DNA from: Apibacter muscae
Lineage (GTDB): Bacteria > Bacteroidota > Bacteroidia > Flavobacteriales > Weeksellaceae
DNA: 64,000 bases
Direction of reading: 5' to 3'
NCBI RefSeq assembly: GCF_007845635.1
Contig: NZ_SELG01000032.1
Location: forward strand, 248,001 to 312,000
Of this stretch, positions 45,010-54,446 are shown piece by piece (the stretch's first letter is position 1; the number at the start of each line of letters is the position of its first letter). Both the position numbers and the translations under genes were made by a program. A model generated the notes under the pieces. It made no database searches. It was given only the letters and a program-made list of their open reading frames with translations, and was not told where the DNA came from.

Positions 45010-46678
45010 TCATATTTTAGAATTTAAAGAACTAATTAAAAAATTTTCTAGAGACGAGCTTCTTTGGATCAATGGATACTTAAGCGGAATTTTAGAAGGA
45101 GGTGGAAATCCAACCTCTTTGGAAGCTACTCCAAGCACAAATTTAAATTCAACACCTGCTCCTTTGATTAAGCCAACCATAATCTATGGTACTGAGACTG
45201 GAAATTCTAAAAAGGTTGCTTTACAATTACAAAAATTACTAAAGCAAAATAAAATTCAATCAAAAACCTATGATGCTTCTCAATATCCATTAGACAAACT
45301 TGAAAAAGAAAAGTTCCTTCTAATCATTATGAGTACGCAAGGAGAAGGAGAGCCTCCTGTAAGTGCTACGAATTTTTATCAATCTTTAGAGCAATCAAAT
45401 GCAAACTTAGATAATACACAATTTTGTGTTTTAGGTTTAGGTGATAGTTCTTATCCCCTATTTTGCAAAGCTGGAGAAGATATAGATAAAAATTTAGAAA
45501 AGTTAGGAGGACAGCGTATTATAAGCTTTACGCCTTCTGATGTTGACTTTATGCCAGTAGCTAAAAGTTGGTTCAACCAAATCCTTAATTTTATTCAAAA
45601 TTCAGCAAGCCCAAGCTTATCAATCCAAATAGAGACCCCTAAGATTGCTACATCAATTCAAAAAAAATCTTATACGGGAATCGTTAAACATAAAGTAATT
45701 CTTAACGATATAGGTTCTAACAAAGAAACTTATCATATAGAAATAGAACCGGAAGAAGAAGTTGATTTTCAACCCGGGGATGCCATAGGATTTTATCCAA
45801 AAAACAATGAGAATGAAACCATTGAAATAGCCAAACTTTTAAATGAGGAAAGTAGATCAACTGAATTTTTGACTAAAAATATCCGAGGATTATCCGGAAA
45901 ATCTTTAGAAAAATTTTCGAATCTTTTTAAAACTGAGATTAAAGAATCTAAAATTGATTTAATAGACTTATTAAAAAAATATCCTAACAATTCCATTCAT
46001 ATTGATGATGTACTGAATTTATTAAACCCCATCTCCCCTCGCTTATATTCCATTGCTTCTTCACCGGAAGCTCATGACGGAGAATTACATATTGCTGTTT
46101 CTTTAGACAAATTTAAGGTTGATGGACAAGTTAAAACCGGTTTATGCTCTCAATTTTTAGCAAACTATACTCTAAATGAAACCCTGCCTTTCTATATACA
46201 TAAAAATAATAATTTCCGTTTACCTTCAAATGATAAAGATATCATTATGATTGGACCAGGTACTGGTATAGCTCCATTTAGAAGTTTTATTGCTCACAGA
46301 GATGCCACTGGGGCAGAAGGACGCAATTGGTTATTCTTTGGTGAGCAACATTTTGTCAAAGATTTTTACTATCAAACAGAAATACAAGAATGGTTATCTA
46401 CAGGTGTATTAACTCACTTAGATACTGCCTTCTCCAGAGATCAAAAAAATAAAATTTATGTTCAAGACCGATTAAAGGAACATTCCAAAGAAATATATGA
46501 TTGGATTTTAAATGGAGCTTATCTTTATATCTGCGGACAAAAAGATCCTATGAGTTTAGACGTTAATAAAACATTAATTGAAATCATTGAAAAGGAAGCC
46601 AATATCAGTAAAGAAGAGGCTACTGCATTTCTAGATGATTTAGAATTAAATGGTCGATACCAAAAAGATGTTTATTAA
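44999..46678 (+). CDS. cysJ: Sulfite reductase flavoprotein subunit
   Basis: The 559-residue product has an N-terminal flavodoxin domain (about 59-195: IIYGTETGNSKKVALQLQ, STQGEGEPP, VLGLGDSSYPLFC), a connecting FAD domain with SPRLYSIASSPEA, and an NADP-binding domain with MIGPGTGIAPFRSFI. It ends in DLELNGRYQKDVY, typical for CysJ. It passes electrons from NADPH to CysI. It overlaps cobA and precedes cysI by 29 bases. Confidence 0.95.
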   Translation: MQTNHILEFKELIKKFSRDELLWINGYLSGILEGGGNPTSLEATPSTNLNSTPAPLIKPTIIYGTETGNSKKVALQLQKLLKQNKIQSKTYDASQYPLDKLEKEKFLLIIMSTQGEGEPPVSATNFYQSLEQSNANLDNTQFCVLGLGDSSYPLFCKAGEDIDKNLEKLGGQRIISFTPSDVDFMPVAKSWFNQILNFIQNSASPSLSIQIETPKIATSIQKKSYTGIVKHKVILNDIGSNKETYHIEIEPEEEVDFQPGDAIGFYPKNNENETIEIAKLLNEESRSTEFLTKNIRGLSGKSLEKFSNLFKTEIKESKIDLIDLLKKYPNNSIHIDDVLNLLNPISPRLYSIASSPEAHDGELHIAVSLDKFKVDGQVKTGLCSQFLANYTLNETLPFYIHKNNNFRLPSNDKDIIMIGPGTGIAPFRSFIAHRDATGAEGRNWLFFGEQHFVKDFYYQTEIQEWLSTGVLTHLDTAFSRDQKNKIYVQDRLKEHSKEIYDWILNGAYLYICGQKDPMSLDVNKTLIEIIEKEANISKEEATAFLDDLELNGRYQKDVY

Positions 46679-46707
46679 TACTCCCTAGCCTACAAATATT
46701 AAGAATT

Positions 46708-48354
46708 ATGAGTCAAGAAAAATTATCACCGATAGAAATAATTAAAGAAAAAAGTGACGGCTTAAGAGGTACGTTAAAAGAAAGCCTTGCAGATAATTAT
46801 ACTGGAACTATACGCCCGGACGATGAAGCATTAATTAAATTTCATGGAATGTACGCTCAAGACGATCGAGACCGAAGAGAAGAAAGAGCTGCAAAAAAAC
46901 TGGAAAGGCTATTTTCATTTATGATTCGTCTTAGAATTCCTGGTGGCTTAATTTCCTCCAGTCAATGGAAAGCTATTCATGATATTTCAGAAGAACATGG
47001 AACAGGAGTTTTAAAAATTACTACACGCCAAACCATTCAGCTTCACGGTTTATTAAAAAATGAACTTAGAACCACTATTCAAGAATTTCTAATATCTAAA
47101 TTAGATTCAATTGCCGCTTGTGGAGATGTAAATAGAAATGTTATTTGTAGTGCTCACCCTCAAGTTTCTCCGCTTTTTAAAGAAATTCATGCGTATGCTG
47201 ATAAAATATCTACCTTGCTTCTTCCTAAAACTCAAGCCTATTATGAAATATGGATAGATGGCGACAAGGTTTATGAAAGATCTGCGGAGGAAGACCCACT
47301 ATATAAAAAAACCTATTTACCTCGAAAATTTAAGGTTGCTATTGCTATACCTCCAACTAATGACATTGATGTATTTGCCAACGATTTAGGTTTAATAGCA
47401 ATTGTTAAAGATGGAGTACTTAAAGGATTTAATCTATCCATTGGTGGTGGCATGGGTGCTACTCATGGAAATGCTGATACTTATCCAAGATTAGGCACAA
47501 TTATAGGATTTTTGGATTCTGAAGAAAAAATTATGAAAGCTGCTTATGAAATAGTCACTATTCAAAGAGATTTTGGCAATAGAAGCGATCGAAAGTTATC
47601 TAGATTAAAATATACCTTAGATCGTATGGGAGTTGATAATTTCATAAAAGAACTTGAAAAAAGAACAGGGTTTCCTCTACTTCCTGCAGAAGAATTCAAA
47701 TTTACTGAACGAACCGATAGATTTGGTTGGCTAGAAAATGATAAAAATGAATGGTTTTATACACTTTTTGTTGAACATGGAGTTATTAAGCCTTATCAAA
47801 AAAGTTTTCTCCATGAAGTAGCTTTACTAAATATTTGCGATTATAGATTTACCTGCAACCAAAATTTAATTTTAGGCTCAATTTCTAAAGAAAACAAAAC
47901 AAGGATTGAGCAGTTAATTCAAAAATATAAAGTCGAAGAACAAGATAGTAATTTACGCAAAAACTCAATGGCTTGTGTTGCTCTTCCAACCTGCTCATTA
48001 GCCTTGGCTGAAAGCCAACGCTATTTACCTCATTTGGTAACTAAGATTGAATCTATTCTAAAAAAACATAATATAGAAAATGATGCTATTAGCATCCGCA
48101 TGACCGGATGTCCAAACGGATGTGCTCGCCCATATCTTGCTGAAATAGGCTTAGTAGGAACTGCTTTAGGTCAATACAACTTAAGACTAGGAGGAGATAG
48201 CTTAGGCGAAAGATTAAACCTACCTTACAAAGAACACCTTAACGAATCCGAAATTCTTTTAGAGCTTGATACTTTATTGGAACAATACGTAGAAGAAAAT
48301 AAAGAAGGAGATACCTTTGGGGATTATATATATAAAAAGTTTTATACTTCATAA
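46708..48354 (+). CDS. cysI: Sulfite reductase haemoprotein subunit
   Basis: The 548-residue protein reduces sulfite to sulfide. It has the RIPGGLISSSQW and TTRQTIQLHG segments, sirohaem/4Fe-4S cysteines in CVALPTCSLA and RMTGCPNGCARPYLAEIG near the C-terminus. It is standard in length and needs the sirohaem made by the neighbouring genes. Confidence 0.96.
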   Translation: MSQEKLSPIEIIKEKSDGLRGTLKESLADNYTGTIRPDDEALIKFHGMYAQDDRDRREERAAKKLERLFSFMIRLRIPGGLISSSQWKAIHDISEEHGTGVLKITTRQTIQLHGLLKNELRTTIQEFLISKLDSIAACGDVNRNVICSAHPQVSPLFKEIHAYADKISTLLLPKTQAYYEIWIDGDKVYERSAEEDPLYKKTYLPRKFKVAIAIPPTNDIDVFANDLGLIAIVKDGVLKGFNLSIGGGMGATHGNADTYPRLGTIIGFLDSEEKIMKAAYEIVTIQRDFGNRSDRKLSRLKYTLDRMGVDNFIKELEKRTGFPLLPAEEFKFTERTDRFGWLENDKNEWFYTLFVEHGVIKPYQKSFLHEVALLNICDYRFTCNQNLILGSISKENKTRIEQLIQKYKVEEQDSNLRKNSMACVALPTCSLALAESQRYLPHLVTKIESILKKHNIENDAISIRMTGCPNGCARPYLAEIGLVGTALGQYNLRLGGDSLGERLNLPYKEHLNESEILLELDTLLEQYVEENKEGDTFGDYIYKKFYTS

Positions 48355-48388
48355 TCCTAACACACACTGCTATTAAAATTTGAACTGT

Positions 48389-49846
48389 ATGGATAATACT
48401 TTATTTCCAATATTCTTAAAAACGGAAACATTCCGCTTTCTTATAGTAGGGGGAGGTTATGTTGGTCTTGAAAAAACAGAAACTCTTTTAAGACAAAATC
48501 CGGCTATGAATATTAAAATTATAGCAATTGAAATTTCTGAAAAACTGCATAAAATTTTAAGTAAAAATCCACATATAGAATGGGAAGAAAGAGCATTTGA
48601 AAAGGAAGACCTACAAAATATTAATTTTGTTATCGCTGCTACCGACGATACAAAATTCAATCAAGAACTAAAACATTTAGCCAATGAAAAAGGGATTTTA
48701 GTTAATGCGGCTGACCAACCTGCCCTGTGTGATTTTTATTTAGGTTCAATTGTTAATAAAGGATATTTAAAAATTGCTATATCCACCAATGGAAAATCTC
48801 CAGTTTTAGCTAGAAGGTTAAGAGAATATTTAGAAAAATCAATCCCTAAAAACGTTCATGAAACCATTGAAAATTTAAATACTTATCGGAATCAACAACA
48901 AGGAGATTTAAAATCTAAGTTGGAAGCCTTAAACAAAGCTACTTCTTTATTAAGCAACGATAATAAAGAGAAGCCAAAATCAAGAGTTAATTATAAACGG
49001 TTTGCTTTTGATATAACTTTTATATTTATGGCTACATTTATAGGCTATGGCTTATCTTCATTTATAACGATTGAAGAAGCTAAATCTTATTTGCAAGATA
49101 TTCCTACCATTTTCTTTATAATGCTTGCCGTTGGCTTTTTTGCACAAATGGTTGATGGAGCAGTTGGTTTAGGTTACGGAATTACCTGTACCACTAGTAT
49201 GATGTTATTTGGGGTAAGTCTGCCAACCATAAGTGGTAGCATTCATATTGCTGAAATGTTTTCCAGTGGTATTAGCGGATTTTCACATTATAAGTTTGGA
49301 AACGTTAATAAAAAACTGCTATTATGGCTAGCTGTTCCAGGATGTATTGGAGCTATTAGTGGCGCCATTTTACTTATTTATTTAGGCAATGAATATGAGT
49401 CTATTGCATACGGTGTACTCGCTATTTATACCATGATTATTGGAATTAGATTAATCTTTATAGCCTTGCAAAAAAAAATACTAAAGAAAAAAATTAAACA
49501 TACAGGAATCCTAGGATTCGCAGGTGGATTTTTTGATGCTTTTGGAGGTGGAGGTTGGGGACCTATTGTAACCTCAACTCTTTTATCTAAAGGTAGAAGA
49601 TCTAAATATGTAGTGGGAACCGTTAGCTTGGCAGAGTTTTTTATTACACTTTCTGCTTCTATTACTTTCTTTGCTTATTTAGGCGTTAAACATTGGTATA
49701 TAGTTGCTGGATTAATCATTGGCGGAACCATTGCCGCACCTATAGCTGCTCGTCTTGCAGGGAAATTACCACAAAGAACAGCCATAATTGCTGTAGCTTT
49801 TTTAGTAATTATTTTCAGTCTTCGTATTTTATACAAGTTATTTTAA
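48389..49846 (+). CDS. Sirohaem synthase domain fused to a TauE/SafE (TSUP) exporter
   Basis: From ATG 48389 the product has 485 residues; a TTG at 48380 is an alternative. The N-terminal 150 residues are a precorrin-2 dehydrogenase/ferrochelatase (CysG-N type): FLIVGGGYVGLEKTETLL, VIAATDD and YLKIAISTNGKSPVLARRLR. After a polar linker, residues 210-485 carry about eight membrane helices of the TSUP family (MVDGAVGLGYGITCTTSMML, GGGGWGPIVTSTLL). The fusion ties sirohaem synthesis to probable export of sulfite or another sulfur compound. It is last in the cys operon. Confidence 0.9.
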   Translation: MDNTLFPIFLKTETFRFLIVGGGYVGLEKTETLLRQNPAMNIKIIAIEISEKLHKILSKNPHIEWEERAFEKEDLQNINFVIAATDDTKFNQELKHLANEKGILVNAADQPALCDFYLGSIVNKGYLKIAISTNGKSPVLARRLREYLEKSIPKNVHETIENLNTYRNQQQGDLKSKLEALNKATSLLSNDNKEKPKSRVNYKRFAFDITFIFMATFIGYGLSSFITIEEAKSYLQDIPTIFFIMLAVGFFAQMVDGAVGLGYGITCTTSMMLFGVSLPTISGSIHIAEMFSSGISGFSHYKFGNVNKKLLLWLAVPGCIGAISGAILLIYLGNEYESIAYGVLAIYTMIIGIRLIFIALQKKILKKKIKHTGILGFAGGFFDAFGGGGWGPIVTSTLLSKGRRSKYVVGTVSLAEFFITLSASITFFAYLGVKHWYIVAGLIIGGTIAAPIAARLAGKLPQRTAIIAVAFLVIIFSLRILYKLF

Positions 49847-49874
49847 AAATATATTTAGAAAAAAATATAATAAT

Positions 49875-49914
49875 AAAAAAACTCCCATTCATGCATATGA
49901 ATGGGAGTTTTTTT
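49875..49914. terminator. Bidirectional terminator between the cys operon and ftsY
   Basis: A perfect 11-bp stem, ACTCCCATTCA (49881-49891) / TGAATGGGAGT (49898-49908), with flanking A6 and T7 runs. Confidence 0.92.
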
Positions 49915-49916
49915 AT

Positions 49917-50876
49917 TTACTCATCTTTTTTAAAGAAACTATCTACAAATTCAAATTTATCAAAAGGCTGAAGATCATTCATACCCTCACCTACTCCAAT
50001 ATATTTCACAGGAATTTTAAATTGATCAGAAATACCAATCACAACACCTCCTTTAGCTGTACCATCTAATTTTGTAATCGCTAAGGAAGTTACTTCAGTC
50101 GCTGCTGTAAATTGCTTGGCTTGCTCAAAAGCATTCTGACCTGTAGAACCATCTAAAACTAATAAAATCTCATGTGGCGCTTCTGGAATTACTTTCTGCA
50201 TAACTCTTTTAATTTTGGAAAGTTCATTCATTAAATTCACTTTGTTATGCAATCTACCGGCAGTATCAATCAAAACAACATCCGCATTTTGGGCTTTGGC
50301 TGATTGTACTGAATCAAAAGCTACAGAAGCAGGATCAGCTCCCATTCCTTGTTTTACTATAGGAACTCCTACTCTTTCAGACCAGATGACTAATTGATCA
50401 ACCGCAGCTGCTCTAAAGGTATCTGCAGCACCTAAAACAACTTTTTTTCCTTGTTGTTTAAACTGATGTGCCAATTTTCCGATTGTCGTAGTTTTACCAA
50501 CTCCATTTACACCAACTACCATAATAACATAAGGCTTATTACTTTCTGGAATTTCAAAAGTAGAGTCAGAACTTTTATTTTCTGCCAAAAGCTTCATAAT
50601 TTCTTCTCTTAAAATTTGATCAAGCTCTGAGGTACTCATAAATTTATCTTTGGCTACTCTATCTTCAATCATTTTAATGATTTTTACCGTAGTTTCAACT
50701 CCCACATCTGAAGATATCAAAATTTCTTCCAATTCATCCAAAACCTCATCATCAACCTTGCTTTTCCCAGCTACCGCTCTACCTATCTTATCAAAAAAAG
50801 AACGATTGGATTTTTCCAATCCTTTATCTAAAGTTTCTTTAGTTTCTTTTCCAAAAATTTTTTTAAACCAACTCAT
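49917..50876 (-). CDS. ftsY: Signal recognition particle receptor FtsY
   Basis: The 319-residue SRP-receptor GTPase docks ribosome-nascent-chain complexes at the membrane. It has a short N-terminal helix, an N domain (about 20-95), and a G domain with GVNGVGKTTTIGKLAHQF, DTAGRLHNKVNLM and TKLDGTAKGG. It lies downstream of the DUF4295-rpmG-rpmB set, separated from it by a terminator. Confidence 0.96.
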   Translation of the reverse strand: MSWFKKIFGKETKETLDKGLEKSNRSFFDKIGRAVAGKSKVDDEVLDELEEILISSDVGVETTVKIIKMIEDRVAKDKFMSTSELDQILREEIMKLLAENKSSDSTFEIPESNKPYVIMVVGVNGVGKTTTIGKLAHQFKQQGKKVVLGAADTFRAAAVDQLVIWSERVGVPIVKQGMGADPASVAFDSVQSAKAQNADVVLIDTAGRLHNKVNLMNELSKIKRVMQKVIPEAPHEILLVLDGSTGQNAFEQAKQFTAATEVTSLAITKLDGTAKGGVVIGISDQFKIPVKYIGVGEGMNDLQPFDKFEFVDSFFKKDE

Positions 50877-50911
50877 TTATTGTTATTATGTGTAAGTAAA
50901 CAAAAATAAAA

Positions 50912-50947
50912 AAAATCATCCACATTATAACTAATGTGGATGATTTT
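50912..50947. terminator. Terminator after DUF4295 gene
   Basis: A perfect 16-bp stem (AAAATCATCCACATTA / TAATGTGGATGATTTT) with loop TAAC separates the ribosomal-protein operon from ftsY. Confidence 0.9.
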
Positions 50948-50975
50948 AAAACCTTAAAAACCTATGTTATAAAAA

Positions 50976-51128
50976 CTATTTTTGTTTTAGAAATGCATCA
51001 ATACTATCTGCATTAACTATTTTTTCTTCAAAAACGTACGCTCCTGATTTTGGAGACTTAGTCATTTTGATAACTTTAGTCATCTTTTTAGATTCAGTTC
51101 GTAACGTAGCTACAACCTTCTTAGCCAT
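50976..51128 (-). CDS. DUF4295 family small protein
   Basis: The 50-residue protein (start MAKKVVATLRTESKKMTKVI) is the basic DUF4295 protein that follows rpmG in Bacteroidota. Its ATG is at 51128, 11 bases after rpmG ends. Its conserved place beside L28/L33 suggests a ribosome-linked role, but none is known. Confidence 0.9.
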   Translation of the reverse strand: MAKKVVATLRTESKKMTKVIKMTKSPKSGAYVFEEKIVNADSIDAFLKQK

Positions 51129-51139
51129 ATCTTAGAATT

Positions 51140-51322
51140 TTATTTTATTTCTTTATGTATCGTATACTTTTTTAATACTGGATTGAATTTTTTTAATTCA
51201 ATTCTCTCTGGAGTGTTTTTTTTATTTTTAGTAGTAATATAACGAGAAACCCCTGGCATACCACTTTCTTTATGCTCTGTACACTCTAAAATAACCTGTA
51301 CTCTATTTCCTTTCTTTGCCAT
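51140..51322 (-). CDS. rpmG: Large ribosomal subunit protein bL33
   Basis: The 60-residue basic protein ([40 protein letters not shown]) is bL33. There is a single Cys, so this is the zinc-free form. It is second in the rpmB-rpmG-DUF4295 operon. Confidence 0.96.
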   Translation of the reverse strand: MAKKGNRVQVILECTEHKESGMPGVSRYITTKNKKNTPERIELKKFNPVLKKYTIHKEIK

Positions 51323-51334
51323 TTTTTATATTTT

Positions 51335-51574
51335 TTAGTCTTTGATTAAACCTTCTTTTCTAGCTCTCGCCACGGCTTCTTCAATTCCTATTTTATCAAT
51401 AATTCTTAAACCATGTGCAGATACTTTTAATATAACCCAAGCATCTTCTGACGGTATGTAGAATTTTTTTTCCATCAAATTAATTTCAAAACGTCTTTTA
51501 GTTTTGTTATTCGCGTGCGACACATTATTACCAACCATTGCACGCTTTCCAGTTATTTGACAAATTCTAGCCAT
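51335..51574 (-). CDS. rpmB: Large ribosomal subunit protein bL28
   Basis: The 79-residue protein begins [20 protein letters not shown], diagnostic of bL28, followed by [20 protein letters not shown]. It is first in the operon with rpmG, 12 bases apart. Only AT-rich DNA separates it from lnt. Confidence 0.96.
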   Translation of the reverse strand: MARICQITGKRAMVGNNVSHANNKTKRRFEINLMEKKFYIPSEDAWVILKVSAHGLRIIDKIGIEEAVARARKEGLIKD

Positions 51575-51685
51575 TATAATTTATATTCTAAGATATTTTC
51601 GATTTTTATTTGGACTGCAAATTAACAAATAATTTCTTAGTCCTACAACTTTTCTTTTTATTTTTTATATATAGTTAAAACTAAA

Positions 51686-53326
51686 CTATTTAATTTTTCC
51701 TCTTCTCTTTAAATTAATCTTTTCTAAAAAAAGTTTAGCAACGGTGTAGGCTAATAAGATACCTGCAATTAAATAAGATATTCTAGAAATTAAATCTCCA
51801 TATTTCACATAAAAGGTCAATTCTGAATTAAAATTAACGTCTCCTTTTAAAGAACCTTTTTTTAAATATGCCAAATCTTTAACGATATCTCCTCTTTGGT
51901 TAATAAAGGCTGAAATACCGCTATTGGCTGATCTTGCAATGTCCCTTCTAGTTTCTATTGCTCTCAAACGTGCATAAGAGAGAAGTTGTCTATGCCCTTC
52001 AGAATCCCCCCACCATGAATCATTCGTCATTACAAAAATTGCATTAGCTCCATTTTTTACAAATTCAGAAACATATTCTCCATAAATACTTTCATAGCAT
52101 ATAATCGGAGCAATTTTTAATCCATGGTTTATAAATATTTCAGGTTGATCTTGAGTGCCTAAACTTTCCATACTCCCCCCAAAATTCAGCATATAATTTC
52201 CTAGAATAGGTTTTAAATAATTTGCATAAGGAAACAACTCTACTCCTACTACTAATTTAGATTTATTATAATGTTGTATTTCTGGCTCTTGGTTAATTTG
52301 TATGGCTGAATTATAAAAATCAATCCATTGATTGTATTTTTCCACATACCGTGATGATGTAGTTTGTTGTTGGTTGTAATATTCAGCTAAGGATACTCCA
52401 GAAATAAAATTTATTTGCGGATGTTTATTCAGCCAAATTTTAATTCTATTTATATAAGGATCATCTTTAAATTCATTAATTAGAATTGAACCTCTTCCTG
52501 GAAAAGCAGTCTCAGGTGCAATTACAAATCGAGTGTTTGTAGTAATTTGTTTGTCTGCTAAGTTTAATATATCGTTTAATATAACTTCTCCATTAAGTTC
52601 ATATTTTTCCTCGTAAGGATCTAAATCGGGTTGAACTAAAATAACTTCTGTTCTGTCTTCTGATTTTTCTTTATAGGATTGATAAATTAAAAATGAAATT
52701 GCTAGAGGAACCCCAATTAACAAAATAGAATAAAACAAGGGCCTCCAAAGATATACTTTTTGATGGGTAACTTGGTAAGCTCTTATGTAATAAAATATGA
52801 TTAAATTAACAATTAAAACCCATAAGGTTCCTCCGAAGGTACCGGTATATTCATACCATTGTATGGCTTGAGGAAAGTTTGCAAATGCATTTCCTAAATT
52901 TAGCCATGGCCAAGACATTTCCCAGCTTAAATGAAATTTTTCAAACCCTATCCATATCACTGGAAAAAAAAACATTCCATACCAAGTCCCTGCAACCTTC
53001 TTTACAAAATGGAAGAGCAAAAATGTTATGGACATTAATAAACTATTTGAAAACAAAGGAATTAGAAAGGCTACCCATGAATTTGAACCGTCTGGATTCT
53101 TGGCATAATGAAGCCATTGTGTAGCACCATAATTCCATATTAAAAACGAAATATAGGAAAATAAGAATATTTTTAAATATGTATGTTTTTCTTTTTTTAA
53201 TGTAATTTCATGTTCCAATAATAATAGCGGCACAAATGCTACAAACAAAAGAAATGGGAACCCATAAGTGGGCCAAGATAAGGCTAACAAAAGCCCACAC
53301 AATATGCATTTAATAAATCTTTTCAT
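51686..53326 (-). CDS. lnt: Apolipoprotein N-acyltransferase
   Basis: The 546-residue membrane enzyme adds the third acyl chain to lipoproteins. About six membrane helices span 1-215, and one more is near the C-terminus. The periplasmic nitrilase-like domain has the catalytic triad in FVIAPETAFPG (Glu), HYNKSKLVVGVELFPY (Lys) and APIICYESIYG (Cys). A -7 box (reverse TATTTTTG, 53334-53341) lies only 8 bases before the ATG, so its transcript is probably leaderless. Confidence 0.94.
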   Translation of the reverse strand: MKRFIKCILCGLLLALSWPTYGFPFLLFVAFVPLLLLEHEITLKKEKHTYLKIFLFSYISFLIWNYGATQWLHYAKNPDGSNSWVAFLIPLFSNSLLMSITFLLFHFVKKVAGTWYGMFFFPVIWIGFEKFHLSWEMSWPWLNLGNAFANFPQAIQWYEYTGTFGGTLWVLIVNLIIFYYIRAYQVTHQKVYLWRPLFYSILLIGVPLAISFLIYQSYKEKSEDRTEVILVQPDLDPYEEKYELNGEVILNDILNLADKQITTNTRFVIAPETAFPGRGSILINEFKDDPYINRIKIWLNKHPQINFISGVSLAEYYNQQQTTSSRYVEKYNQWIDFYNSAIQINQEPEIQHYNKSKLVVGVELFPYANYLKPILGNYMLNFGGSMESLGTQDQPEIFINHGLKIAPIICYESIYGEYVSEFVKNGANAIFVMTNDSWWGDSEGHRQLLSYARLRAIETRRDIARSANSGISAFINQRGDIVKDLAYLKKGSLKGDVNFNSELTFYVKYGDLISRISYLIAGILLAYTVAKLFLEKINLKRRGKIK

Positions 53327-53333
53327 ATTGTCA

Positions 53334-53351
53334 CAAAAATAGTTATTTTTG
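53334..53351. promoter_or_regulatory. Back-to-back -7 boxes of lnt and the rhodanese lipoprotein gene
   Basis: CAAAAATA (53334-53341, minus-strand TATTTTTG) and TATTTTTG (53344-53351) form an 18-bp perfect palindrome with a GT/AC centre. Both match TAnnTTTG, giving divergent promoters for lnt and the rhodanese-like gene. Confidence 0.55.
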
Positions 53352-53376
53352 GATTTAGTTTAATTATATCTTTTAC

Positions 53377-54210
53377 ATGAAAAATTTACTTTTGTTATTG
53401 TTTGTGATCTGTTTACTTTCGTGTAAAACTAAAGAACCGGTTGTAAATAATACGGCATATACCACTACTGTAGGAGAGTTAGTTACAGATTTACCTAGGA
53501 GCAGAAGCATTTATTCAAATACATTTACTTCTGATTCTGACACTATAATTAATCATGAAAATATAAAGGAGATTAATCATAGTCCTATTTCAAACCTATC
53601 GAAGAGAAAGACAACCATTTCAAACGAAAGCAAATCATTGCCTACCAACAATATAGGTTCCTTTGAAATTAAGAACTCTAAGGGTAAAAATTCTCCTAAG
53701 AAAAATAAGAAAAAAGATAAAGATACAATTGAAAATAATAAGCGAGAAAATGAAAATGTTATTAATGAAATTTCAAGCAATAATCATGAAAGTATAGGTA
53801 TTGAAACTATTGCTGGAATTGAAGCTGTAGATATAAGCACTTCTAATGATTCATCAGATATTCAAAAAAACAAAGAAAAAAATAAAAATTCTACCATTCA
53901 AATATTAGATATTTCAAAGTTTTCTTGGGAAGCTGGGATTCGACTAACTCAAATTGTTGACATAAGAAGTTTGCAAGAATATAAATCTGGCCACATCTTT
54001 GATGCCATAAATATAGATATTAACAGCTCAAGCTTTGTTCATCTAATTCAAAATTTAGATAAAACTAGTCCTGTAGCACTTTATGGTAGATCTGAAATAG
54101 ATGAGTTGAAAGCTGCAAAAATTCTTGAAAAGAAAGGTTTTTCTATTATTTATGTTTTAGAGGGAGGTATACATGAATGGATTAAGGCTAAAAAAGAACT
54201 ATTTAAATAA
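53377..54210 (+). CDS. Lipoprotein with degenerate rhodanese domain
   Basis: The 277-residue product has a lipoprotein signal peptide with the lipobox Cys at 16 (CLLSC). Residues 30-175 are polar, Ser/Asn/Lys-rich and probably disordered. The C-terminal 100 residues are a rhodanese fold (IVDIRSLQEYKSGHIFDAIN, AAKILEKKGFSIIYVLEGGI). The active-site Cys position is Gly237 (LYGRSE), so sulfurtransferase activity is not expected. The role is unknown; it may bind a partner at the envelope. The gap 54211-54446 holds no convincing gene. Confidence 0.82.
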   Translation: MKNLLLLLFVICLLSCKTKEPVVNNTAYTTTVGELVTDLPRSRSIYSNTFTSDSDTIINHENIKEINHSPISNLSKRKTTISNESKSLPTNNIGSFEIKNSKGKNSPKKNKKKDKDTIENNKRENENVINEISSNNHESIGIETIAGIEAVDISTSNDSSDIQKNKEKNKNSTIQILDISKFSWEAGIRLTQIVDIRSLQEYKSGHIFDAINIDINSSSFVHLIQNLDKTSPVALYGRSEIDELKAAKILEKKGFSIIYVLEGGIHEWIKAKKELFK

Positions 54211-54446
54211 TTTATTTTATTATATAACTTTTCAATATATAAATATTTCCTTAGAAATTTTACTTATAATTTTTCTATAATTAAATCTACAGATAAACCA
54301 AACGATAATATTTTTTTCTTAATAAATACAACTACCACTATGGAATGTAATGCAGATGAATACTTATTAAATCCAGTAAAAAAACAGATGTTATTTCTGA
54401 ACTGGAAAATTAAACCTATTTAAATTTTAAAAACTTTGTCTGATTT

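Noticed and set aside
54341-54421. Short plus-strand open frame (MECNADEYLLNP start)
   Set aside because: At 27 codons, with no ribosome site, no promoter and no resemblance to anything, it is not distinguishable from chance.
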